The translations under genes and the position numbers were made by a program. A stretch of DNA of 52,262 nt. Origin: Nioella halotolerans (GTDB lineage: Bacteria; Pseudomonadota; Alphaproteobacteria; Rhodobacterales; Rhodobacteraceae). Under the pieces are notes generated by a model, which was not told the DNA's origin, did not search any database, and was given only the letters and a program-made list of their open reading frames with translations. Location: the NCBI GenBank assembly GCA_003428585.1, contig QVQC01000038.1, positions 1 to 52,262 on the forward strand. The letters run 5' to 3'. Below, piece by piece: positions 27,417-35,502 of the stretch (position 1 is its first letter; each line of letters begins with the position of its first letter).

Positions 27417-28151
27417 TCACTTTCCGCGCCTGGCGCGGTCCTCCATGATCGAACGGGCCAGCCCGACCGTGTAGCTTTCCAGCGCGCTCAACCCGTCGCA
27501 GGCCGCCGGACCATCGCGCACCTCGACGGCATCCGCAATCGCCCCGTGCAGCGCGACGATCGCCTCGCGCGAGCGCGCGGTGAAGGTGATCATGTTCATC
27601 AGGGGCTGCATCGCCTCGACGGCGCCGGCCAGTTGATAGGACAGTACAGGGTTGCCCGCCCCGTCGACCAGGGCCCGGTGGAAGGTGACGTCCGAGGCGC
27701 AGAACGCCTCGTCGGTCAGGCCGGGCTGCTTCTGGCGGAAAATCTCGGCGCGCATCGTGGCCAAGTGATCGGCGCTGCGCCGTTCCGCCGACAGCGGTGC
27801 ACAGGCCCGTTCCAGCGCGAAACGCGCCTCGCAGGCCGTGTCGAACCGGACCGCGTTCATCGACAACAGAAGCGTCGAGGTGGTGATTTGCTGGCCATAG
27901 GCATCGGCGTAGGACAGCCGGTTGACGAAAGCCCCGCCGAAAGCCCCGCGCTGCGTGCGGATCAGCGATTGCGCGGCCAGCCGCTTCAGCGCCTCGCGCA
28001 CCGTCGAGCGCGACACCGCGAACTGTTCGGCAAGCTCGGCCTCGGACGGCAGGCGTTCATCGACGATCAATTCTCCCGCGATGATTGCGTCGCGGATCGC
28101 CTTGGCGATCTGGGCCGAAAGGTCGGCGGGACTGGCAGGATCAATTTTCAT
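27417..28151 (-). CDS. FadR-type GntR family transcriptional regulator (FCD domain)
   Basis: The 244-residue protein has an N-terminal winged helix (residues about 10-75, with LPSEAELAEQFAVSRSTVREALKRL) and an all-helical C-terminal FCD ligand-binding domain (about 95-230), whose His residues could bind a metal. FCD regulators respond to small organic acids or sugar acids and usually repress nearby catabolic genes. Its ATG at 28151 has no ribosome binding site and lies about eight bases after a promoter-like -10 element, so the mRNA may be leaderless. It is divergent from the DUF2182 gene, and two operator-like palindromes lie between the two start codons. Confidence 0.88.
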   Translation of the reverse strand: MKIDPASPADLSAQIAKAIRDAIIAGELIVDERLPSEAELAEQFAVSRSTVREALKRLAAQSLIRTQRGAFGGAFVNRLSYADAYGQQITTSTLLLSMNAVRFDTACEARFALERACAPLSAERRSADHLATMRAEIFRQKQPGLTDEAFCASDVTFHRALVDGAGNPVLSYQLAGAVEAMQPLMNMITFTARSREAIVALHGAIADAVEVRDGPAACDGLSALESYTVGLARSIMEDRARRGK

Positions 28152-28152
28152 T

Positions 28153-28176
28153 TGTCAGACATTTAAAAGTCTGACA
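28153..28176. promoter_or_regulatory. Paired FadR/GntR-type operator palindromes
   Basis: TGTCAGACA (28153-28161) and AGTCTGACA (28168-28176) each fit the GTC-n-GAC core of FadR-family operators, and together form a larger inverted repeat, TGTCAGAC-N8-GTCTGACA. They flank the -10-like ATTTAA (minus-strand TTAAAT, 28166-28161) whose -35 partner TTGCAA is at 28188-28183 with a 16-base spacer. Binding of the adjacent regulator would block its own promoter and could affect the divergent genes. Confidence 0.7.
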
Positions 28177-28212
28177 TTCAAATTGCAACGCTCGAGTCGG
28201 GGAGGGCCAGCG

Positions 28213-28974
28213 GTGATTGCAACACGCATCAGGGCGATGGGCGCGCCGCATTGGCTGGCGCTGTTCGCGGTCATCCTTGGGGCCTGGATAATCTTGTACA
28301 TGATGTCCGCCCCGGCTGATCTGCGCGCCGCGGGGCAGGGTTACGGCGCTGGCTTCTGGCGCGACCTTTGCATGCTGACGCCCGATGCCGCGGGCTTTCT
28401 GAAGATGGGCCTGATGTGGGCGCTGATGGCGGCCGCGATGATGGCGCCCACGGCGCTGCCTGCCTTTGCCACCTATGACGAGCTTGCCAGCAGCGGGGCG
28501 GACACCCGGTTCGGCTTGCTGGTCGCGGGGTATCTTGCCGTCTGGCTGGGGTTCTCCGGCGTGGCGGCGGCGGTGCAGGTGGCGCTGTTCGGCGCCGGGC
28601 TGCTGGACCCGTTCGGCAGCAGCCTGTCGGCCCCGCTTTCGGCCGGGCTGCTTGCGATGGCCGGGGTCTACCAGTTCACGCCGCTGAAAGACGCCTGCCT
28701 GTCCAAGTGCCGGATGCCGCTGACCGTCTTCATCCAGCACTGGGACGAGGGCGCGTTTCGCAACGGTCTGCGCCTTGGCGCGGCCTGCCTTGGTTGCTGT
28801 TGGGCGCTGATGCTGCTCGCCTTCGTGGGCGGGGTGATGAGCCTTGGCTTCATGGCGCTCGCCACATTGCTGATGGTGCTGGAAAAGCTGCCCGAGATCG
28901 GGCGTTGGCTGACGCGGCCCCTTGGCGCCGCGCTGCTTGTGGGCGCGGGGTTTGTCGCGCTGAACGGATTGTGA
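28213..28974 (+). CDS. DUF2182 integral membrane protein
   Basis: A 253-residue protein with about six membrane segments starting at GTG 28213, with GGGAGGG upstream; an ATG at 28237 is an alternative. The methionine-rich helix MGLMWALMAAAMMAPT (about residues 65-80) is the hallmark of DUF2182, described as a predicted metal-binding membrane family. A cytosolic or periplasmic loop with CLSKCRMPL and a later CLGCC pair add thiols that could bind metal. DUF2182 genes are commonly found next to DUF1326 genes, as here (14 bases downstream). Biochemical role is unknown; copper or another soft metal is a reasonable guess only from the Met and Cys residues. Confidence 0.82.
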   Translation: MIATRIRAMGAPHWLALFAVILGAWIILYMMSAPADLRAAGQGYGAGFWRDLCMLTPDAAGFLKMGLMWALMAAAMMAPTALPAFATYDELASSGADTRFGLLVAGYLAVWLGFSGVAAAVQVALFGAGLLDPFGSSLSAPLSAGLLAMAGVYQFTPLKDACLSKCRMPLTVFIQHWDEGAFRNGLRLGAACLGCCWALMLLAFVGGVMSLGFMALATLLMVLEKLPEIGRWLTRPLGAALLVGAGFVALNGL

Positions 28975-28988
28975 GAGAGGAGAGAGAC

Positions 28989-29636
28989 ATGGCACTCGAC
29001 GCGAGCCCCGATGCCGAGATCGGCACCATCCCATGGGCCATCAAGGGAGAGCTGATCCTGAACTGCAACTGCACGGTCTTTTGCCCTTGCGTGATCTCGC
29101 TCGGCAAGCACCCGCCGACCGAAAACTGGTGCCAGGCATGGTCGGGCGTGCGCATCGACGAAGGCCATTACGGCGACGCCGACCTTTCGGGCCTCAACGT
29201 TGGCCTCCTGCTGGAAATTCCCGGCTACATGGCGCGCGGCGGCTGGAAGGCGGCGGCCTTCATCGACGAGCGCGCGAGCGAGGCCGCCTATGACGGGCTG
29301 GTCGCCATCTTCTCGGGCGCGGCCAGGGGCACCACGGGGCTGTTCAAGATGCTGGTGGCCGAGTTCCTCGGCGCCGAGCGGGCGCCGGTGACCTTCGAGA
29401 CCGAGGGCAAGGCCCGCCGCCTGATGGTCGGCAAGCAGATCCAGGGCGAGGTGGTTCCGGTGCCGGGCCACGAGGGCAAGGATATCGTGGTGACCAATTC
29501 CGAATACTGGATGGGGCCGGATATCACGGTGGGCACCGCCACGAAGGGCCGCGTGCGCGCCTTCGGCCGGGTCTGGGATTTCGAGGGCAAATCGGCCGAG
29601 ATCTGCCAGATCGACTGGAAAGGGCCGGGGCGATGA
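28989..29636 (+). CDS. DUF1326 domain protein
   Basis: A 215-residue soluble protein with an N-terminal cysteine cluster, CNCTVFCPC (Cys26, 28, 32, 34), the defining motif of DUF1326 and a likely metal or redox site. The rest is a predicted alpha/beta domain without recognised catalytic residues. There is no signal peptide. The start at ATG 28989 has a GAGAGGAGAG ribosome binding site, and the stop overlaps the next start codon in an ATGA junction. Its pairing with DUF2182 suggests the two act together. Function is unassigned in the literature known to me. Confidence 0.85.
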   Translation: MALDASPDAEIGTIPWAIKGELILNCNCTVFCPCVISLGKHPPTENWCQAWSGVRIDEGHYGDADLSGLNVGLLLEIPGYMARGGWKAAAFIDERASEAAYDGLVAIFSGAARGTTGLFKMLVAEFLGAERAPVTFETEGKARRLMVGKQIQGEVVPVPGHEGKDIVVTNSEYWMGPDITVGTATKGRVRAFGRVWDFEGKSAEICQIDWKGPGR

Positions 29637-30139
29637 TCACCGCGCGCTACGTTCAGACGATGGCGCGCTACAACGCGTGGCAGAACGGCCAGGTGATCGC
29701 GGCGGCCGACACGCTGGACGAGGCGGCGCGGCGGGCCGACCGGGGGGCGTTCTTCGGGTCGATCATGGGCACGCTCAACCATGTGCTTTGGGCGGACGAG
29801 ATGTGGATGCACCGGTTCGCGGGCTGGCCCAAGCCCAAGGCCGGCATCTCCGAAAGCCCCGCGCTGCACGACGACTGGGCGGTGCTGAAAGCGGCGCGGG
29901 CCAAGGCCGACAGGGGCATGCTCGACTGGGCCGGCCATGTCACCGATGCCGCGCTCAGCGCGGATCTGGCGTGGTATTCCGGTGCCATCGGGCGTGACAT
30001 GGTGCGGCCCATGGCGCTGTGCGTGGCGCATGTCTTCAATCACCAGACCCATCACCGTGGGCAGGTGCACGCCATGCTGACCGCCGCCGGGGCGCAACCG
30101 GGCGATACCGATCTCGCCCTCATGCCGGAAGAGGCGTGA
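29633..30139 (+). CDS. DinB-family four-helix metalloprotein
   Basis: A 168-residue all-helical protein of the DinB/YfiT superfamily. The expected metal-binding His triad is present: His50 in GTLNHVLWAD, and His137 and His141 in FNHQTHHRGQ. Members include thiol-dependent S-transferases (bacillithiol, mycothiol or glutathione users) and damage-inducible proteins of unknown function. Its start codon overlaps the DUF1326 stop, so it is translationally coupled to a cysteine-motif protein, which would suit a thiol or metal stress role. The exact reaction is not predictable. Confidence 0.85.
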   Translation: MITARYVQTMARYNAWQNGQVIAAADTLDEAARRADRGAFFGSIMGTLNHVLWADEMWMHRFAGWPKPKAGISESPALHDDWAVLKAARAKADRGMLDWAGHVTDAALSADLAWYSGAIGRDMVRPMALCVAHVFNHQTHHRGQVHAMLTAAGAQPGDTDLALMPEEA

Positions 30140-30196
30140 CGAGCGAGACATCACATCCGGCGGAAAGACGGCCGGACGACAAGAAGGAGACATCCG

Positions 30197-31186
30197 ATGA
30201 AGGCACTCGTGGTGCGCAAGGAAGGCGACGAGAAACCCGTCGCGCAGGTGGAAGACATTGCCGAGGACATGCTGCCAGAGGGCGAGGTGACGGTGGCCGT
30301 GGACTATTCCACGGTGAACTACAAGGACGGGCTGTGCATCGGACCGGGCGGCGGGCTCGTGCGCAGCTACCCGCATGTGCCCGGCATCGACTTCGCCGGC
30401 ACCGTCGAGGCGTCGGAGGATGACCGTTACAAACCCGGCGACAAGGTGGTGCTGACCGGTTGGCGCGTCGGTGAAAACCGCTGGGGCGGCCATGCGCAGA
30501 AGGCGCGGGTGCCTGCCGACTTCCTCGTGCCGCTGCCCGAGGGGCTGACGACGCGGGCTGCCATGGCCGTGGGCACCGCCGGGTTCACCGCCATGCTGGC
30601 GGTGATGGCGCTGGAAGATCACGGGCTGACACCGGGGGACGGCCCGGTTCTTGTCACCGGCGCGGCGGGCGGTGTCGGCTCGGTCGCCACCGCGATCCTT
30701 GCCCATCTGGGCCACGAGGTGGCAGCGGTGACAGGCCGCCCTGAACAGGAAGCGTATCTGCGCAGCCTCGGCGCCAGCCGGATCGTCCCGCGCGACGATC
30801 TGACCGAGGTCACCCGCAAACCGCTGGAGGCCGAGACATGGGCGGGCTGCGTCGATGCGGTCGCGGGCGCGATGCTGGGCCGGGTGCTGAAGCAGATGAC
30901 ATATGGCAGTTCCGTCGCCGCGATCGGGCTGGCCGGGGGCGCGGCGATCGAGGGCGCGCTCATCACCCCCTTCATCCTGCGCGGCGTCAACCTGCTGGGC
31001 ATCGACAGCGTGATGCAGCCCTACGACAGCCGCTTGCGCGCGTGGCAGCGGATCGCCTCCGACCTGCCGATGGACAAGCTGGAGGCGATGGTGGAGCCGG
31101 CAACGCTGTCCGACCTGCCGGGGCTTGGCCGGGCGATCCTGAAAGGCGGCGTGCGGGGGCGGGTCGTGGTCGACGTCAACGCCTGA
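30197..31186 (+). CDS. acuI: Acryloyl-CoA reductase (AcuI/YhdH family, NADPH)
   Basis: The 329-residue medium-chain reductase has the AcuI/YhdH pattern: YSTVNYKDGL, PGIDFAGTVE, the long GWRVGENRWGGHAQKARV segment, the nucleotide-binding VTGAAGGVGSVA and the late GIDSVMQPYDSR. AcuI reduces toxic acryloyl-CoA to propionyl-CoA, in marine bacteria often as part of dimethylsulfoniopropionate use, but also more generally. No DMSP lyase or demethylase gene is in the window. The ATG at 30197 follows GAAGGAGA. It lies 57 bases after the DinB gene and probably ends that transcription unit, with a hairpin terminator candidate downstream. Confidence 0.88.
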   Translation: MKALVVRKEGDEKPVAQVEDIAEDMLPEGEVTVAVDYSTVNYKDGLCIGPGGGLVRSYPHVPGIDFAGTVEASEDDRYKPGDKVVLTGWRVGENRWGGHAQKARVPADFLVPLPEGLTTRAAMAVGTAGFTAMLAVMALEDHGLTPGDGPVLVTGAAGGVGSVATAILAHLGHEVAAVTGRPEQEAYLRSLGASRIVPRDDLTEVTRKPLEAETWAGCVDAVAGAMLGRVLKQMTYGSSVAAIGLAGGAAIEGALITPFILRGVNLLGIDSVMQPYDSRLRAWQRIASDLPMDKLEAMVEPATLSDLPGLGRAILKGGVRGRVVVDVNA

Positions 31187-31224
31187 AAGGGCCCGCCGTG
31201 CAGGCCCGGACTGGAAAGACGGGA

Positions 31225-31252
31225 CGCGCGCCGGTATCCGATCCGGCGCGCG
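31225..31252. terminator. GC-rich hairpin between convergent acuI and gap genes
   Basis: A perfect ten-base-pair stem (cgcgcgccgg / ccggcgcgcg) with an eight-base loop lies 38 bases after the acuI stop codon. The T tract is weak on the plus strand (ttggtttta a few bases on), so its efficiency is uncertain. It could serve both converging genes. Confidence 0.55.
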
Positions 31253-31298
31253 CCCTTGGTTTTACTGGCTCGTCGCCCGCATGAGGGCACGGCGCCCC

Positions 31299-32300
<1,002 letters not shown>

Positions 32301-32344
32301 GGCATTTCCTCTCGTCTGTGGACCGACCCCGCCGGGCGGGGCCA

Positions 32345-32358
32345 TGTTAACGCTAACA
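32345..32358. promoter_or_regulatory. LacI-family type operator upstream of gap paralogue 1
   Basis: TGTTAACGCTAACA is nearly palindromic and is embedded in a longer inverted repeat (gccatgtta-ACGC-taacatggc, 32341-32362). It differs at one position from TGTTAGCGCTAACA, which I recall as the site type of the alphaproteobacterial central-carbon regulator CceR. The regulator name is inference; the palindrome is seen directly. Confidence 0.65.
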
Positions 32359-32412
32359 TGGCTGCGGTCTAAAGGATTCCCCGTCAAAAAGGAAGCGGGA
32401 ATCCGGAGGCGG

Positions 32413-32556
32413 TCAGCGCCAGAAGGCGACCCATTCCAGCAGCCGCAGCAACTCGCGCCCAAGCGCGATATGCAGATCCCACCCGAACCAGACGAGATCG
32501 GCAAGGAAAATCGCGGCGACGAAGGCCACGAGCCAGATGGCGATGGTGTTGGTCAT
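32413..32556 (-). CDS. Small membrane protein, 47 residues
   Basis: A short open frame encodes a single strongly hydrophobic segment (MTNTIAIWLVAFVAAIFLAD, then LVWFGW) followed by an amphipathic tail LGRELLRLLEWVAFWR. It has an ordered hydrophobic-amphipathic layout that random frames lack, and I recall similar 47-residue proteins next to gap genes in Rhodobacterales. It lies just upstream of gap paralogue 1, on the same strand, with the operator between them. The ribosome binding site is weak. Role unknown. Confidence 0.7.
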   Translation of the reverse strand: MTNTIAIWLVAFVAAIFLADLVWFGWDLHIALGRELLRLLEWVAFWR

Positions 32557-32645
32557 ATGGGAATGCTTATGAACACGCGGACCACAGGACAAGCACAGTG
32601 TTGCGAGATCCCCAAAAGGCAGCGCGCCGCAAGGATCAAGCCATG

Positions 32646-33155
32646 CTACGCGATCGGGCCGGGCCGGCGTTCGACGAGGTCTTCGATCAGCAGGCTCAGG
32701 AATTCACCGCGATTGCCCACCTCGGCCTTGCGGTAGATCGCGTTGAGCTGCGACTTCACCGTTCCCCCCGCCGATCCGCGTAGTCCGGCGATCTCGCCGA
32801 TGGAAAGGCCCTTTATCGTGAAATGCGCCACGTCCTTTTCCGCCCTTGTCAGCCGCCATTCGTCAAATCGCGCCTCCACAAGGTCGTGAAAGGCGCGCGC
32901 GGCGAGGCTGGCTTGCTGTTCCAGATGAGCCTTGCGACGAAGCAGCCGGGTAAGGATGCGGATCTCGAACAGGATGCCCCCGATCAGCGCAGCGGTCGCT
33001 GCGGCCTCGATCCCGAAATGCAGGTCAAGCTGCCCGGTCGCGGAATGGACCAGACCATCTGCCGTCACGTCCCACAGGAAGAAGGCCGCGCAGGCGGATT
33101 GTGCCGCGATCAGAAGCGCCACGATGGCCGGTTGTTCGACGAACGGTCTCTTCAT
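32646..33155 (-). CDS. Membrane-anchored LuxR-type transcriptional regulator
   Basis: A 169-residue protein with two N-terminal membrane segments (about residues 8-28 and 46-67), a short helical linker and a C-terminal LuxR-type helix-turn-helix (about 102-162: LTRAEKDVAHFTIKGLSIGEIAGL, then GTVKSQLNAIYRKAEV). There is no receiver or autoinducer domain, so any signal should come through the membrane part or a partner. Its start codon overlaps the stop of the cytochrome b gene (ATGA at 33155-33152), which couples their synthesis and suggests a complex. It is the last gene of a three-gene unit. Confidence 0.82.
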   Translation of the reverse strand: MKRPFVEQPAIVALLIAAQSACAAFFLWDVTADGLVHSATGQLDLHFGIEAAATAALIGGILFEIRILTRLLRRKAHLEQQASLAARAFHDLVEARFDEWRLTRAEKDVAHFTIKGLSIGEIAGLRGSAGGTVKSQLNAIYRKAEVGNRGEFLSLLIEDLVERRPGPIA

Positions 33156-33697
33156 GCTTCGATCTTTATCTCCTCGGGAACCGTCTTGACACCTGACACC
33201 ATGGCGCGGGGCAGGTTGACCCCGGTGCGACGGCTTTCCCAGATCACCGCGCCGACATGGGCGACGATGGAGAACTCGGCCCACAGGACAAGGGTCTCGT
33301 GCAGGTCCTCGACCCAGCCGAGGCCCCAGAAGGCATCCGTCGTCATCATGTAGCCCGTGGCACCTATGGCGAGGATCGTGAGCAGCAGGTTGTAGATCAT
33401 GAGCGCGCCAAGCGGCGTGTGGCCAAGATGCACGCGCTTGCGACCGTTGGCAATGTCGGACAACTGTTCCATCGCGCCGCTTGGCGACGGGGGGAAACTG
33501 CTGAAGCGCGCGTATCGCGTGCCGACAAGGCCCCACAGGATGCGGAGCGCGATCAGCCCCGCCACGGCATAGCCGACAAGTTCGTGCAGGGGGCTGTCAT
33601 CCTCGGTCAAGAAGGCATTCGCCGTGAACCCTGCGACAAGGGACCAGTGAAAGACCCGGACCAACGGGTCCCAGACCTTGTGCGTTCTGGCGGGCAT
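33152..33697 (-). CDS. Cytochrome b561-like membrane protein
   Basis: A 181-residue protein with four membrane segments of the cytochrome b561 / Ni-Fe hydrogenase b-subunit type. Candidate haem ligands are His17 (RVFHW), His38 (PLHEL), His133 (DLHETL) and His147 (VAHVG), placed in helices 1, 2, 3 and 4. Such proteins pass electrons across the inner membrane. I start at ATG 33697, with AAAGGA at good spacing, in preference to an in-frame ATG at 33712. It lies between a PepSY protein gene and the membrane LuxR gene, with which it overlaps by four bases. Confidence 0.88.
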   Translation of the reverse strand: MPARTHKVWDPLVRVFHWSLVAGFTANAFLTEDDSPLHELVGYAVAGLIALRILWGLVGTRYARFSSFPPSPSGAMEQLSDIANGRKRVHLGHTPLGALMIYNLLLTILAIGATGYMMTTDAFWGLGWVEDLHETLVLWAEFSIVAHVGAVIWESRRTGVNLPRAMVSGVKTVPEEIKIEA

Positions 33698-33761
33698 GGG
33701 CTGTCCTTTCATCTTGGGGCCGCCGGGCCGGGGCAGGGCGCCCCGTCCCGGCAGGGCGGGG

Positions 33762-34010
33762 TCAGTCGTCCATCTCGGTGCGCACGATCCTCATGTCGCG
33801 GTCGATATAGACCTCGTAGCGATTGCCGTCGCGCAGGGCGTAGGCCTCGTACATCCCGTCTTCCATCTCGATGGAGCGCACCTCGTAGCCCTTTTCGCTC
33901 AACAGGGTGCGAATCTGGGTCTGCATCTCCGCGCTCACCACGCCATCGCCCGAGGCGAAGGCGGTGGAGGCGGGCAGAACAAGGGCGAGGGCGATTGCAA
34001 AACGTTTCAT
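33762..34010 (-). CDS. Small periplasmic PepSY-domain protein
   Basis: An 82-residue protein with a signal peptide (cleavage after ASTAFA, residue 19) and one PepSY-type domain: GYEVRSIEMEDGMYEAYALRDGNRYEVYIDRDMRIVR. PepSY proteins next to cytochrome b561 genes are common and may feed or regulate electron transfer. The ATG at 34010 follows AAAGGA. It is the first gene of the unit with the cytochrome b and membrane LuxR genes, 64 bases upstream of the cytochrome b start. Confidence 0.88.
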   Translation of the reverse strand: MKRFAIALALVLPASTAFASGDGVVSAEMQTQIRTLLSEKGYEVRSIEMEDGMYEAYALRDGNRYEVYIDRDMRIVRTEMDD

Positions 34011-34206
34011 GGGTCAGTCCTTTACTGGGATCGGTACGGGTCGTGTTGGGTCTTGCGGCGGTCCGTTGCCGGGGCCGCGCCTTTCACAAAGCCGATCCCG
34101 CCGGCCCATGCTATTGGACCGGGGTTTGTTTCGATGTCCATGGATCCGGGGTTTAGTGGCGTGAACCACGGTTTATGGTGTCACGATCTGGTACATTCAA
34201 ACGAAG

Positions 34207-34230
34207 ACGCCCGGCCTGATGGCCGGGCGT
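34207..34230. terminator. Hairpin downstream of gap paralogue 2
   Basis: ACGCCCGGCC-TGAT-GGCCGGGCGT forms a perfect ten-base-pair stem with a four-base loop, 26 bases after the gap stop codon on the minus strand. The T tract is short on both sides (ttgatg on plus; cttcgttt on minus). It probably ends gap transcription before the downstream PepSY operon promoter. Confidence 0.65.
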
Positions 34231-34256
34231 TTGATGTGTCCGAATGTCAACCTTGG

Positions 34257-35261
34257 TCAGTGCAACATGCGGCCCATATGGGCAGCCACATCGGCCATGC
34301 GCGCCGAAAAGCCCCATTCGTTGTCATACCATGCCAGCACCCGCACCAACCGCTTGCCCGACACCTTGGTCTGGTCGGGCGCGAAGATCGAGGATTGGGT
34401 GGTGTGGTTGAAATCGATGGAAACCTTCGGTTCCGGATCATAGGCCATGACCATGCCCATGTAGCCATTGGCGGCCTCGGCCACGATCTCGTTCACGTCC
34501 GCTGCTGTCACGTCCTTGCCCGCGATAAAGGTCAGGTCGACCGCAGAGACGTTGGGCGTCGGCACCCGGATCGCGGTGCCGTCGAGCTTGCCGGCCATTT
34601 CCGGCAGAACCTCGCCCAAGGCCTTGGCGGCGCCGGTGGAGGTCGGGATCATCGCCATGGCGGCGGCGCGCGCGCGGTAAAGGTCGGCATGGCGCCGGTC
34701 CAGCGTCGGTTGGTCGCCGGTATAGCTGTGGATCGTGGTCATCAGCCCGCTTTCGATGCCGATGGCGTCGTTGAGAACCTTGGCCAGCGGGGCAAGGCAA
34801 TTGGTGGTGCAGGAGCCGTTCGACACCATCCGTTCCTCGGGCACGAGGTCGCGGTGGTTGACGCCGTAGACCACGGTGCGCTGCACGTTCTTGGCCGGGG
34901 CCGAGATCAGCACCGATTTCGCGCCGCGCGCCCTGTGCACATCGGCCTTGCGGCCATCGTTGAACTTGCCGGTGCATTCCAGCACGACGTCGCAGCCCGC
35001 CCAGTCAAGCTCGTCCGGCTCATAGGTGGAAAACACCTTCATCGGCCCGCGCCCAAGGTCCATCGTGTCGCCATCGGTGGTGACGCTGCCGGCGAAGCGG
35101 CCATGCACGCTGTCATAGCGCAGCAGGTGAGCATTGGTCTCGATCGGGCCGGTGGCGTTGATCTTGACGACCTGCACATCGTTGCGGGCACTTTCGGCGA
35201 TATGGGCGAGGGTGCAGCGGCCGATGCGGCCGAACCCGTTGATGCCCAGGGTGACGGTCAT
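34257..35261 (-). CDS. gap: Glyceraldehyde-3-phosphate dehydrogenase, type I (paralogue 2)
   Basis: A 334-residue GAPDH with NGFGRIGR at the N-terminus, the catalytic Cys151 in SNGSCTTNC and AWYDNEWGFSARM near the end, so it should be active. At the position of the NAD-selecting Asp of paralogue 1 (Asp36) it has Ala36 (KINATG), a change that is expected to let the enzyme use NADP. That suggests an anabolic or Calvin/gluconeogenic-type role beside a glycolytic paralogue, though cofactor choice depends on other residues too. The ATG at 35261 has a CAGGAGC ribosome binding site. Three operator-like TGTTAGCG elements lie upstream. Confidence 0.95.
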   Translation of the reverse strand: MTVTLGINGFGRIGRCTLAHIAESARNDVQVVKINATGPIETNAHLLRYDSVHGRFAGSVTTDGDTMDLGRGPMKVFSTYEPDELDWAGCDVVLECTGKFNDGRKADVHRARGAKSVLISAPAKNVQRTVVYGVNHRDLVPEERMVSNGSCTTNCLAPLAKVLNDAIGIESGLMTTIHSYTGDQPTLDRRHADLYRARAAAMAMIPTSTGAAKALGEVLPEMAGKLDGTAIRVPTPNVSAVDLTFIAGKDVTAADVNEIVAEAANGYMGMVMAYDPEPKVSIDFNHTTQSSIFAPDQTKVSGKRLVRVLAWYDNEWGFSARMADVAAHMGRMLH

Positions 35262-35344
35262 GGCGTGCTCCTGTCTGGCGCTTTGGCGGTTTTATAGGTC
35301 GCAAGCCGGCATTGTGGAACCTGAAAAACCCAGATTGCGCAGCC

Positions 35345-35424
35345 TGTTAGCGATAAAACCCACTGTTAGCGCATGACAGGCGCCCCGCCTTTCCGGCGGC
35401 GCCAGCACGTGTCACGCGCTAACA
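35345..35424. promoter_or_regulatory. Cluster of three TGTTAGCG operator-like sites upstream of gap paralogue 2
   Basis: TGTTAGCGATAAAA (35345-35358) matches the palindrome TGTTAGCGCTAACA at 12 of 14 positions. TGTTAGCGCATGACA (35364-35378) and, on the minus strand, TGTTAGCGCGTGACA (35424-35410) are almost identical to each other and face each other 46 bases apart. The related site upstream of gap paralogue 1 suggests the same LacI-type regulator controls both genes. Confidence 0.6.
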
Positions 35425-35502
35425 TCTGGCCAACGGCGGGTGCAGGGGAACATGGGCCGAATCTGTCCGATCCGACGGGCAACGTGCGACGGCGCCGTCA
35501 CG

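Noticed and set aside
30197..31186. acuI as evidence of a DMSP catabolic cluster
   Set aside because: No DMSP lyase, demethylase or transporter gene is in the window; AcuI has a general acrylate-detoxifying role.
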